Shown here in pieces: positions 14,962 through 24,300 of a DNA stretch of 64,000 nt (position 1 is the first letter of the stretch; the number at the start of each line of letters is the position of its first letter). A model generated the notes under the pieces. The model made no database searches and was not told the DNA's origin. It saw nothing but the letters and a program-made list of their open reading frames with translations. This DNA is from Clostridia bacterium (GTDB lineage Bacteria > Bacillota > Clostridia > Oscillospirales > CAG-272): the NCBI GenBank assembly GCA_900768535.1, contig CAAGDE010000001.1, forward strand, positions 1 through 64,000, written 5' to 3'. The translations under genes were made by a program, and so were the position numbers.

Positions 14962-15843
14962 ATGGATGATACGTCTGTCGAAAGTCCGTTTGAAAAAGTC
15001 TGGCTGACCGAAAATCCGCTTGAAATAAATACCGATAACATGGATCTGCGGATACAATGCTCCAGAATCGTGTATTCGCGCCATGAAGCGTTATACAATC
15101 ATTATCATTCACACGATTTTTTTGAGCTGCATTATGTTATCGAGGGTCAGCTTGATGTAGAATTTGAAAATATCGGGGTCATCAGCGTCAAACGGGGGAA
15201 TCTGATCGTTTGTAAGCCGAATCTCGTTCACAGGACGGTGTATGCTTCCCCCAATACGCAAAAATTTGTTTTCGGGTTTTACTGTGACACCAAAAAGGAT
15301 CTTCTTACAAAAGCCAGGGAAGCGATTCTTCGTTCTCCGATCAAGGTGATTGAGGACACAGACCGGATGCAGATGTTCATTGTGACGATGCTGAGCTGTG
15401 TCCGATATTTCAACTCCGTTACAAACGAGATTCTGAAGAACCAACTGGAATCCTTTGTTCTCGAGGTGCTTAACATCTACATCAATGACGGAAATTACAG
15501 GGAGAGCTCCGTTGTTGTCAAGGAGGAGCACATTGTTGAGGCGGCAAAGGAATTCATTGTATTGAACGCCAACCGCTCGATTTCGGTTGAAGATGTGGCG
15601 AAGGAGCTTGGGTTCAGCGTGAGGCATCTGAACCGTATCGCCAAGCTCTCCGTCGGCTGTACGCTCAGTGAAATGATTATATCGGCGAGAATCTCATATG
15701 CCAAGGAGCTTTTAAAGAATACCACGCTGACGGTCTCGGAAATTGCCGAAAGGGGCAACTTTGTGGACATCAGCACATTCACAAAATTTTTCAAGCGCTA
15801 TGCGGGAGTACCGCCGACGGAATACAGAAAGACTGTACAATAG
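14962..15843 (+). CDS. AraC-family transcriptional regulator
   Basis: The 293-residue protein has an N-terminal cupin domain (about 35-115; HSHDFFELHYVIEGQLDVEF is a typical opening) and a C-terminal AraC DNA-binding region (about 190-292) ending in FTKFFKRYAGVPPTEYRK. AGGGGAAA precedes the ATG. It is transcribed alone, between a strong promoter and a strong terminator, and faces the same way as the fucose-isomerase locus at 16193-20682, which is its likely target. It differs strongly from the regulator at 908, so the two do not look like recent duplicates. Confidence 0.9.
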   Translation: MDDTSVESPFEKVWLTENPLEINTDNMDLRIQCSRIVYSRHEALYNHYHSHDFFELHYVIEGQLDVEFENIGVISVKRGNLIVCKPNLVHRTVYASPNTQKFVFGFYCDTKKDLLTKAREAILRSPIKVIEDTDRMQMFIVTMLSCVRYFNSVTNEILKNQLESFVLEVLNIYINDGNYRESSVVVKEEHIVEAAKEFIVLNANRSISVEDVAKELGFSVRHLNRIAKLSVGCTLSEMIISARISYAKELLKNTTLTVSEIAERGNFVDISTFTKFFKRYAGVPPTEYRKTVQ

Positions 15844-15847
15844 AGCA

Positions 15848-15899
15848 AAGGGCTGTGCCGAACGACGAATTCAGGTCGTTTGATACAGCCCTTATTTTT
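15848..15899 (+). terminator. Intrinsic terminator after the AraC gene
   Basis: AAGGGCTGT (15848-15856) pairs with ACAGCCCTT (15885-15893), with an inner AACGAC/GTCGTT stem, followed by ATTTTT. Confidence 0.85.
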
Positions 15900-15987
15900 G
15901 TGCTGTTTATATTCATTTGCCAAAATACGGCATATGGCACGTTGATGTCCGATTCTGACAAATTAATGTGCGTAATCTGACCTTTTT

Positions 15988-16016
15988 TTGGATTCTGATT
16001 TATGATATTCTATTGT
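15988..16016 (+). promoter_or_regulatory. Weak promoter upstream of the fucose-isomerase locus
   Basis: TTGGAT (15988-15993) and TATTGT (16011-16016) at 17-base spacing. Both boxes are poor matches, as expected for an activator-dependent promoter. The 349-base gap between 15843 and 16193 otherwise holds the terminator and the small leader ORF. Confidence 0.45.
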
Positions 16017-16039
16017 TGCAAGAGGAAAGGAGGCACATA

Positions 16040-16111
16040 ATGATGAAAAGGATTAAGCCAAAGGAGAAACGCATCCGTTCGTTTCGCCTTTCTGTTATGG
16101 CTCCGAAATGA
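16040..16111 (+). CDS. Possible 23-residue basic leader peptide
   Basis: A perfect AAAGGAGG (16026-16033) sits seven bases before tandem ATG codons, opening a 24-codon frame that encodes a very basic peptide (KRIKPKEKRIRSF in its first half) and ends with TGA at 16111, about 80 bases before the DapA-family gene. The excellent ribosome site makes translation likely. It may act as a leader peptide controlling the downstream genes, or be a remnant. No family was recognised. Confidence 0.45.
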   Translation: MMKRIKPKEKRIRSFRLSVMAPK

Positions 16112-16192
16112 GCCCCTGCCGCGTCCGTCCGGCGGAGGTGGTGCGGATGGCAAATATAAAAAATAATGTAATCATAACAGGAGAAATACTCT

Positions 16193-17137
16193 ATGAACTT
16201 TGAAGCAACCTACGGTGTCTATCCCACGATGATAACGCCTTACCGGAAAAACGGGGAGGTGGATGATACCGCTGTGGAGACACTGACCGAGTGGTATTGG
16301 AAGCGCGGCTGTGACGGGATTTTTGCGGACTGCCAGTCGAGTGAAATTCAGTTCCTGACGCTTGACGAGCGCGTGAACATCCTGCATACCGTTATGCAGA
16401 AGGTGTATGCTCTTGCGGCACAGGACCCCTCCCGCCCGCGCATGACCGTGGTGGCATCGGGGCACGTGTCGGACGGATTTGCCGACCAGGTGCGCGAGCT
16501 GAACGCCATTGCCGCCGAGAAGCCCGATGCGCTGATTCTGATCTCCAACCGCATGGATATTGCCAACACCTCGGACGAGGCGTGGATTGCAGACACCGAA
16601 CGGCTGATTGCTGAGCTGCCCGCAGAGATGCCCCTCGGGATCTATGAATGCCCCAAGCCCTATAAGCGGCTGCTCTCCGAGAAGATGCTCCGCTGGTGCG
16701 TGGAGAACGGGCGGTTCTACTTTGTTAAGGATACCTGCTGTGATGCGGAGCTCATCCGGGCACGTCTGGAGATATGCAAAGGCAGTCACCTCAAGCTGTT
16801 CAATGCCAATGCGCAAACGCTTCTGGAAACGGTCCGGGCGGGCGTCTACGGCTACTGCGGCGTGATGGCGAACTTCCACCCGGATCTCTATACAAGATTG
16901 CTCAAGGGGGATATCAACAGCTCCGATGCATCCCTGCTGCAGGACTTTTTGGGGCTTGCCGCAACCATCGAGGGGCAGACCTATCCTTGCTGTGCAAAGT
17001 ATTACCTGAACAGGTTCGAGGGCGTTGCAATGGAGCCGGATGCCAGAAGCGCCGATGTGCGAAATCTGACCGCATACCAAAAATCCTGCGTTGACCAGCT
17101 GGCAGAGCTGACGAACGCGGTCCGGAACAACCGCTGA
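16193..17137 (+). CDS. DapA/NanA-superfamily aldolase or lyase
   Basis: The 314-residue protein is a class I (Schiff-base) TIM-barrel lyase of the dihydrodipicolinate synthase/N-acetylneuraminate lyase superfamily. The likely Schiff-base lysine is Lys179 in FYFVKDT, and the upstream YECP (near 143) holds the conserved tyrosine. Members cleave or form 2-keto-3-deoxy sugar acids and related aldols. Its place at the head of a fucose-isomerase and sugar-kinase operon argues for sugar breakdown instead of lysine synthesis, but the substrate is not determined. AACAGGAGAAA precedes the ATG. Confidence 0.8.
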   Translation: MNFEATYGVYPTMITPYRKNGEVDDTAVETLTEWYWKRGCDGIFADCQSSEIQFLTLDERVNILHTVMQKVYALAAQDPSRPRMTVVASGHVSDGFADQVRELNAIAAEKPDALILISNRMDIANTSDEAWIADTERLIAELPAEMPLGIYECPKPYKRLLSEKMLRWCVENGRFYFVKDTCCDAELIRARLEICKGSHLKLFNANAQTLLETVRAGVYGYCGVMANFHPDLYTRLLKGDINSSDASLLQDFLGLAATIEGQTYPCCAKYYLNRFEGVAMEPDARSADVRNLTAYQKSCVDQLAELTNAVRNNR

Positions 17138-17208
17138 GGGGCTGCGGTCAGCACCCCTTCGTTCATGAGCAGTGCTTGATCATCAAAATCAGAAAAGAGG
17201 AATGGATT

Positions 17209-19011
17209 ATGAGAAACAGAACCATCGGAACACATCCCGCAATCGGTATCCGCCCCATCATTGACGCCCGCCGCGGGGCGCTCGGCGTGCGGCAGTCGCT
17301 GGAGGAGCAGACCATGAATATGGCAAAGAGCGCCGCAAAGCTCTTTGCAGAGAACCTCCGCTACACAGACGGCACGCCCGTGCGTGTGGTCATTGCCGAT
17401 ACCACTATCGGGCGCGTAGGGGAGACTGCCGCCTGCGCGGAGAAATTCAAACGCGAGCAGGTCGCCGTCACGCTGTCGGTCACGCCCTGCTGGTGCTACG
17501 GCTCGGAGACCATGGACATGGACCCGCACACCATCAAGGCGGTCTGGGGCTTCAACGGCACCGAGCGCCCCGGCGCGGTCTATCTTGCCGCCGTCCTTGC
17601 CGCGCACGCGCAGAAGGGACTGCCGGCATTCGGCATTTACGGGCATGACGTCCAGCCCGCAACCGCAACCGAAATTCCGTCAGACGTGAAGGAAAAGCTG
17701 CTCCGCTTCGGCAGAGCCGCCATTGCCGCCGTGACCATGGAGGGCAAGTCCTATCTGCAGATCGGCTCGATGTGCATGGGCATTGCCGGCTCGCAGATCA
17801 ACCCGGATTTCTTTGAGGATTACCTCGGTATGCGCGTGGAATCGGTCGATGAGGTCGAGGTTCTGCGCCGCATGGAAAAGGGGATTTACGACCGTGAAGA
17901 GTTCGACCGCGCCATGGCGTGGGTGAAGAAAAACTGCCCCGAAGGCTTTGACAAGAACCCCGCATTCATCCGCAAGTCCCCGGAGGAGAAGGCGAAGGAC
18001 TGGGAATTCACCGTCAAAACCGCGCTGATCGTGCAGGACCTGATGAGCGGAAACGACCGTCTGCCCGAGGGCGCAGAGGAGGAAGCGGTCGGTCACAATG
18101 CCATTGCCGCCGGCTTCCAGGGGCAGAGACAGTGGACGGATCACTGGCCGAATGCCGACTTCGCCGAAGCGATCTGCAACACCTCGTTCGACTGGAACGG
18201 GGCACGTGAGCCGTTCGTGCTGGCAACCGAGAACGATACCCTCAACGGCGTGTCGATGCTCCTCATGAAGCAGCTGACCAACCGTGCTCAGCTGTTTGCC
18301 GATGTCCGCACCTACTGGTCGCATGATGCGGTCAAGGAAGCGACGGGCTATGAGATTGAAGGGCACGCAAAAGAGGCGGACGGCTTCATCCACCTGATCA
18401 ATTCCGGCGCAGGCGCATTGGATTTCACGGCGGAAGCGCGCGATGAAAACGGCAATCCGACCGTCAAAGCCTGGTATGACACGACAGACGCCGACCGCGC
18501 GGCAATGCTGAAGGCAACCGACTGGTGCGCCGCCGACAACGGCTACTTCCGGGGCGGCGGATTCTCGTCCCACTATGTGACGAACGCCGAAATTCCCTGC
18601 ACCATGCTCCGGCTGAACTGGGTCAAGGGCTTGGGACCGGTCGCGCAATTGGTCGAGGGCTGGACGGTTGCCCTGCCGGAGAGAGTCAACGACATCCTTT
18701 GGAAGCGCACCGACTACACCTGGCCCTGCACCTGGTTTGCCCCGCGCTGCGACGGCAAAGAGGGCAGCCCTTTCCGCACGGCTTACGACGTGATGAACCA
18801 TTGGGGCGCGAACCACGGCGCCATCAGCTACGGGCACATCGGTGCGGATATTCTCACGCTCTGCTCAATGCTCCGCATTCCGGTCTGTATGCACAACGTC
18901 CCCGCCGGGGATATCTTCCGCCCGGCGTGCTGGAACGCCTTCGGCTCCGACCCCGAGGGGCAGGACTACCGCGCCTGCGCAACCTACGGCGCACGGTTCC
19001 GGAAGAACTGA
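17209..19011 (+). CDS. fucI: L-fucose isomerase
   Basis: The 600-residue protein matches L-fucose isomerase along its whole length (usual size about 590). Metal ligands expected from the E. coli enzyme are present: Glu341 in ATENDTLNG, Asp365 in FADVRTYW and His536 in WGANHGA. The enzyme converts L-fucose to L-fuculose, and also D-arabinose to D-ribulose, in the cytoplasm. The start is ATG 17209, after AAAAGAGG. It sits between the DapA-type lyase and a ribulokinase-type kinase (15 bp gap). No fuculose-1-phosphate aldolase gene is nearby, so the later steps either use another enzyme or the real substrate is a different sugar. Confidence 0.93.
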   Translation: MRNRTIGTHPAIGIRPIIDARRGALGVRQSLEEQTMNMAKSAAKLFAENLRYTDGTPVRVVIADTTIGRVGETAACAEKFKREQVAVTLSVTPCWCYGSETMDMDPHTIKAVWGFNGTERPGAVYLAAVLAAHAQKGLPAFGIYGHDVQPATATEIPSDVKEKLLRFGRAAIAAVTMEGKSYLQIGSMCMGIAGSQINPDFFEDYLGMRVESVDEVEVLRRMEKGIYDREEFDRAMAWVKKNCPEGFDKNPAFIRKSPEEKAKDWEFTVKTALIVQDLMSGNDRLPEGAEEEAVGHNAIAAGFQGQRQWTDHWPNADFAEAICNTSFDWNGAREPFVLATENDTLNGVSMLLMKQLTNRAQLFADVRTYWSHDAVKEATGYEIEGHAKEADGFIHLINSGAGALDFTAEARDENGNPTVKAWYDTTDADRAAMLKATDWCAADNGYFRGGGFSSHYVTNAEIPCTMLRLNWVKGLGPVAQLVEGWTVALPERVNDILWKRTDYTWPCTWFAPRCDGKEGSPFRTAYDVMNHWGANHGAISYGHIGADILTLCSMLRIPVCMHNVPAGDIFRPACWNAFGSDPEGQDYRACATYGARFRKN

Positions 19012-19026
19012 GCGGGGAGAGCCGGG

Positions 19027-20682
19027 ATGAAAAAACAGTATGTGATCGGTCTGGACTACGGCACGCTTTCCGGCAGATGCGTGTTGGCGGATGCGGAGAA
19101 CGGGGAAGAAGCTGCCGAGTCGGTTCTGAACTACGCGCACGGCGTGATGGACGAAGCGCTACCGGACGGGCAGAAGCTCCCGCCGCAATGGGCACTGCAG
19201 CATCCGCAGGATTATCTGGACGTTTTGAAATTTACGGTTCGGGACGTGCTGAGAAAAGCGAATGTCACGCCGGAGCAGGTCAGGGGAATCGGGATGGATT
19301 TCACCGCCTGTACGCTCCTGCCCGTGGACGCGGACGGAACCCCGCTCTGCTGTAAGCCTGAGTGGGAACACGAAAAGCACGCCTATGTCAAGCTGTGGAA
19401 GCATCACGCGGCACAGGGACAGGCAGACCGCATCAATGCATTGGCACACAACCGCGGAGAAGAATGGATTGAAGCCTATGGCGGCAAGCTGTCATCGGAA
19501 TTTGCCCTGCCGAAGATTCTGCAAACGCTGGAGGAAGCACCCGAGGTCTATTCTGCGGCTGACCGCTTTACGGAGGCGGGGGACTGGCTGTCGCGTGTTC
19601 TGACCGGGGCGGAGACGCACAGCGCGGTCTTTGCGGGCTACAAGGCAGCCTGGAATGCAGAGAGCGGCTACCCGTCAAACGATTTCTTCTGCGCGCTGGA
19701 TCGGCGGTTGGACGGGATTGTCGGGAGCAAGCTGTCGGAAACGGTTCTCGGGGTCGACAGAATCGCGGGACGGTTGGATGCACATGGGGCAGAGCTGACC
19801 GGACTGCCCGAGGGAACCCCGCTGGCGCTCCCGATGATCGATGCGCACGCCGCCATGCCTGCGCTTGGCGTGACCGGAGAACACGAACTGATGCTGATTG
19901 TCGGAACATCTGCGTGTCATATTGTCAATGCGCGGGAAAAGCGGACGGTCGGCGGCATCTGCGGCTATGTGAAGGACGGCGTGATTCCGGGCTTCTATAC
20001 CTATGAGGCGGGACAGGCGGGCGTGGGAGATATTTTCGATTGGTTCGTCAGAAACGGTGTCCCCGCCGCCTATACCGAGGAAGCGGACAGACGGGGAATC
20101 AGTCTCCATAAGCTCCTGCGCGAGAGAGCCGAACGGCAGAAGCCGGGGGCGCACGGACTGCTCGCGCTGGACTGGTGGAACGGCAACCGGAGCGTGCTGG
20201 TGAATGCCGGACTGTCCGGAATGCTCCTTGGCATGACGCTTTCAACCAAGCCGGAGGATATTTACCGCGCACTGATCGAAGCTACGGCATACGGACTGCG
20301 GGTCATTGCGGAGCAGTACGAGGCGAGCGGCATCACGATCGACCGCATCACGGCGGCGGGAGGCATCGCACAGAAGGACTCCCTGATGATGCAGATCTAC
20401 GCCGATGTGCTCGGCAGACCCATCCGCATCGGCGGCAGTACACAGGCGGGCGCTTTGGGCAGTGCGATGTACGGCGCGGTTGCGGGAGGGCTTTATCCCG
20501 ACATTCACGCCGCCGCGGAGAAGATGGCACGTCCGGCGGTCAAAACCTATGTGCCGGACGCGGAAAACCATGCCATCTATTCCGGACTGTATGCGGAGTA
20601 TAAAACGCTGCATGACTACTTCGGCAGGGAAAACCCGGTGATGGAGCGGCTGAAGGCGATGCAGAATCAGCCGCAGGCATAA
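19027..20682 (+). CDS. FGGY-family sugar kinase, ribulokinase type
   Basis: The 551-residue protein is an FGGY carbohydrate kinase most like AraB-type ribulokinases. Supporting features are GLDYGTLSGR at the N-terminus, MDFTACT near residue 95, and YEAGQAGVGDIFDWF near 325, plus the C-terminal ATP-site pattern ITAAGGIAQKD. Ribulokinases phosphorylate L- or D-ribulose. Next to FucI, the likely reactions are L-fuculose or D-ribulose phosphorylation, inferred from context. GGGGAGAGCC precedes the start. The operon seems to end here; the DNA after it contains only gene remnants. Confidence 0.88.
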   Translation: MKKQYVIGLDYGTLSGRCVLADAENGEEAAESVLNYAHGVMDEALPDGQKLPPQWALQHPQDYLDVLKFTVRDVLRKANVTPEQVRGIGMDFTACTLLPVDADGTPLCCKPEWEHEKHAYVKLWKHHAAQGQADRINALAHNRGEEWIEAYGGKLSSEFALPKILQTLEEAPEVYSAADRFTEAGDWLSRVLTGAETHSAVFAGYKAAWNAESGYPSNDFFCALDRRLDGIVGSKLSETVLGVDRIAGRLDAHGAELTGLPEGTPLALPMIDAHAAMPALGVTGEHELMLIVGTSACHIVNAREKRTVGGICGYVKDGVIPGFYTYEAGQAGVGDIFDWFVRNGVPAAYTEEADRRGISLHKLLRERAERQKPGAHGLLALDWWNGNRSVLVNAGLSGMLLGMTLSTKPEDIYRALIEATAYGLRVIAEQYEASGITIDRITAAGGIAQKDSLMMQIYADVLGRPIRIGGSTQAGALGSAMYGAVAGGLYPDIHAAAEKMARPAVKTYVPDAENHAIYSGLYAEYKTLHDYFGRENPVMERLKAMQNQPQA

Positions 20683-20686
20683 ATAA

Positions 20687-20850
20687 AATACTTCAGTCAA
20701 CAAATATGGCTGTGAATTAATGACGCTTTATGTGGGCGGCAAGAGCATCGGCTCTCTTGATATTTCTTCCTTGAATTTCACTTCGCTGTACGGCTTCCGC
20801 TTCCTGAATCGCCTGACCGGGGATTGCTCCTTCAAGGATCTGAAGGTACG
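20687..20850 (+). pseudogene. Remnant of a laminin-G/concanavalin-like domain
   Basis: An open stretch of about 55 codons reads like the end of a LamG-type jelly-roll domain: TLYVGGKSIGSLDISSLNF, then YGFRFL and FKDLKV. It lacks any start region or ribosome site and begins directly after a stop codon. It breaks off where a different reading frame takes over, around 20836-20850. I read it as the 3' end of a deleted secreted protein gene. Confidence 0.5.
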
Positions 20851-21126
20851 GACGGACCGTTTCTGTATCGGCTGGAGAACGGTCTTATCCGGATGATCTG
20901 GTCAAGCTTTGCCAGCGGCCGTTATCAGGTGTTGGAGGCGGAAGCGGAACATCTGCACGGAAGCTGGAGACACCTGCCGCCGCGGTTTGCTTTTGACGGC
21001 GGGCACGCAATGATTTTTACGGATTTCGGCGGAAAGCGATATCTTTCCCTGCATCGCCCGAACACCCCGCCCGATGAACGGGCAGTCTTTATTCCGTTTG
21101 ATTCCGATCAAGCCGGAGAAATATGA
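20836..21126 (+). pseudogene. C-terminal remnant of a GH43-family glycosidase
   Basis: From the frame junction, about 95 codons match the closing blades of family 43 arabinosidases and xylosidases: EGTDGPFLYR, LIRMIWSSF, then GGHAMIFTDFGGKRYL and LHRPN. The upstream two thirds, including the catalytic acids, are missing, and no start signal is present. It ends normally with TGA at 21126. The remnant is joined out of frame to the LamG fragment, so a deletion removed the end of one gene and the start of the other. The whole 654-base gap 20683-21336 holds only these remnants, hairpin copy 2 and a promoter. Confidence 0.65.
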
Positions 21127-21143
21127 GCGCTTTGTGATGCAAC

Positions 21144-21179
21144 ACCGGCGCCTGCTACGCTTCTGTAGCAGGCGCCGGT
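21144..21179. repeat. Dispersed palindromic hairpin, copy 2 of 3
   Basis: ACCGGCGCCTGCTAC (21144-21158) pairs perfectly with GTAGCAGGCGCCGGT (21165-21179). Compared with the other copies one base pair has changed on both sides (T-A to C-G), so pairing is conserved. Confidence 0.88.
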
Positions 21180-21270
21180 GTGTTGTCGATTGTATTCCGC
21201 CGCCGGGTGTATTGTTGGCGGAATATTCACAATTTTTCGAAGAATGCGGTGACTGATTTATGATTTTCTA

Positions 21271-21299
21271 TTGACAGAATCAACGGAATGTGATATAAT
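21271..21299 (+). promoter_or_regulatory. Promoter of the subtilase gene
   Basis: TTGACA (21271-21276) and TATAAT (21294-21299) with 17-base spacing, 38 bases upstream of the ATG at 21337. Confidence 0.85.
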
Positions 21300-21336
21300 A
21301 GCGGTAGAGTCAACAAACGATAGGAGGAAAACGGAA

Positions 21337-24300
21337 ATGTTGAAGCAAACAAAGTGGTTGGCGGTACTGCTGGCGGCAGTGCTTATGCTCGGCTCCTGTG
21401 CGCAGGTCGGCGGGGCTGTGCTTGCGGCGCGCGTGGGGATGCCTGCGGGTGCCGGAGAGGTCGCCGCACAGCCGGAGACGGCGCCCGGTCTGTCCGCGTC
21501 TGCGGCGGATGAGCCTGCCGGAGAATACCGCGAGGGGACGGTTCTGGTCAAGTATGACGGTGAGATGACCGATCATATTCTCGACCAGCTGGGGCTTGTC
21601 TCGGCGGAGCGGCTCTGGAGCGGCTCGGAGTGGTACACCGTGACGGTCGGCGAGACGCGCAACACGCGGGAGACGGTCGCCTATCTGCGCGAGCTGGGGT
21701 GCTTTGCGCAGGTGGACTATGACTACATCATGAAGGGGGACGGCGAGGTGACGTCGGTGGACGTGTCGTCGAACCCGGAGTATACAAAGCAGGAGGGCTA
21801 TCTTGACACGCTGGGGGTCGGCAAGGCGTGGAACTACATCCGCAGTCTCGGCAAGCATCCGGGCGGCAGTGCGGACGTTGTGGTGGCGGTGATTGACACC
21901 GGTGTGGACTACAGCCATCCGGATCTGCAGAACAATATCTGGATCAACAGCGGGGAAATTCCCGGCAACGGCATTGACGATGACGGCAACGGCTATGTGG
22001 ACGATGTTTACGGCTGGAACTTTGTCGGCGGAAACAACGACCCGATGGACGACAACGGGCACGGCACGCACGTTGCGGGCATTGTTGCCATGGAGAACAA
22101 CGCGGTCGGCGGCGTCGGCGTTGCCTACAACAGCAAGGTGATGGTGCTGAAGGCGGGCAATTCCTCCGGATACTTCAACAACTCGGATATTGCCGAGGCA
22201 ATTCAGTATGCCTACATGAACGGCGCATCGGTCATCAATATGTCCTTCGGCGGCTCGATGATTTCCCTGGCAGTGGAGGAAGCCCTGCAAATGGCGTACA
22301 CCTCCTGCGTGCTGGTTGCCGCGGCGGGGAATGCTGGACTGTGCAATCAGCCTGGTTGTCCTGTTCATTTTAATGCACGCGCTTCCTATCCGGCGGCATT
22401 GCCTTATGTCATTGGTGTTATGAGCTGCGATGCGACCGGAACGGTAGAATCTGGATTTTCGAACTTCGATCACTATCCCTTCAACTCGGTAGAATACGAA
22501 ATCTACGCACCGGGGGAAGGAATCTGCTCGACTTGGCCTGGGAACCGCTACGCAACCCTGAACGGTACCTCCATGGCGGCGCCGACGGTCTCTGGCATTG
22601 TTGCACTGCTGCGCACGGTGTATGCAGACCGGGAGAAATACTCCACCAAATTCATCCAGTCGCAACTGATCAACACCACGGAGTTCTGTGCGGACGCGCT
22701 CCATGCATTGACCGACAGCCCGAAGCCCTCGGTGAAGCTTTACGATTGCCGGATTGACGACAGCACCGACATCAGCCCGAAGAACAACGGCAACGGCGTG
22801 ATGGACGCGGGCGAAACGGTGAGGCTTTATGTTTCCCTCCAAAACCGCGGCGGCGTGGCAAGCAATGTGCAGGTGACGCTGGATACCCTGCGGATGAGCG
22901 GGCAGAGTGACCCTTATTTCACCCTTCTGAAGGATCGGGTAGTTCTCTCGGACATCGGCACCTACTCGGTGCGGGAGGCGGAAGGCGAGCAGTATTTTGA
23001 AATTGAAATTCACGCCGACTGCCCGAATGATTATCTTACCGATTTCAACCTTCACTTTACCTATTCCAACGGCATGATTGCAACCGATGAAACGGTCTTC
23101 AGCGGGGAAGGTACGGCACGTTTCAATGTTTCCAGCGGATATCATCTGCCGGCTGTTATCAACGAAGATACTGTTTTTGAAGCAACCCAGCGGTATATTG
23201 TGGGAGAGGATGTCGTTATCCCGGAAGGTGTAACGGTTACGTTCAAGGAAGGGTGCGAAATTCAGTTTTACGACGACCGTGAATATTACAATTCGCCGCA
23301 ATTTATTGTGTACGGCACCCTGAACCTGTTGGGTACAAAAGAGAAGATGGTGACTGTGAAACCATCAGAAAAGTATGCAGCTTTTGGTTGTCCGATGATG
23401 GCGAAAAGTGGAGGGATTATCAGGATTGATTATGCTGAGATTGTAAATTATCTGTTTTCCTCTAGCGTGTGTGATTTTTACAAGACAAATATTGATATCT
23501 CAAATTCAATATTAAGACGTGTGGCTGATGAAGAGGACTATTTTCCCCATAATCGTCTCTTTTCAAAAGGGGCGATAGTGTATGGTTATACTTACAATTC
23601 TTCTTGGTCATTCACCGCCAATTCCATTACATCTTCTAAAATCGAGTGTGCTGATTACGGGGTTGAATTTCACATAAATGAAGCTTGTAACAACTATTTC
23701 TTAGTAGCGTCTGATTTATGTGGGTTAAAAATATCAAGAAAATTTGCTGGGAATATTGTGCGGAGTTTTAATAAGACAGACGACTCGAAGTGTTCTTCTT
23801 CAATAGGTGGAACTGTAATTGATAATTATTTCGTCTCATATGATGACAGCGATCCAAATACCCTTTTACAACTTAATATTTCCAACGCTACCACCTTTGA
23901 AAACAACACATTCTCTGCCGGCTATCAAAAATATGCATCCCAAGTTATCGAAAACTATATCGGCTCCGACGGCAAGCCGAAGTACGACCTGACCGGCTCC
24001 TGCAGTGACATTTCCGCACTCTATCCGCACATTACGGACGTTGCCATTTTCAACAAGGGCAAGGAGCAGGTGACCACCATTGGTAAGGAACCGATTACCG
24101 TGCGCGTGACCTTCAACCGCGCAATGGATACCACCAAAACCGTGTATGCCACCTTTGGCACGCGCGACCCCTACGGCGACTACCGCATTGACGGCAAGTT
24201 CGTCAGCGACACCGTGTGGGAAGGAACTTATACTCTCAAAGCCTACATTGAAAACGGCTTGCAGAAGCTGATTGTCCACGGCGCCTGCGCGGCGGAGGAC

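Noticed and set aside
16193..17137. Assignment of the DapA-superfamily gene as lysine-pathway dapA
   Set aside because: It belongs to a sugar operon, and the dapB-ddh pair is 25 kb away under separate control. The superfamily is broad, so only lyase/aldolase is claimed.
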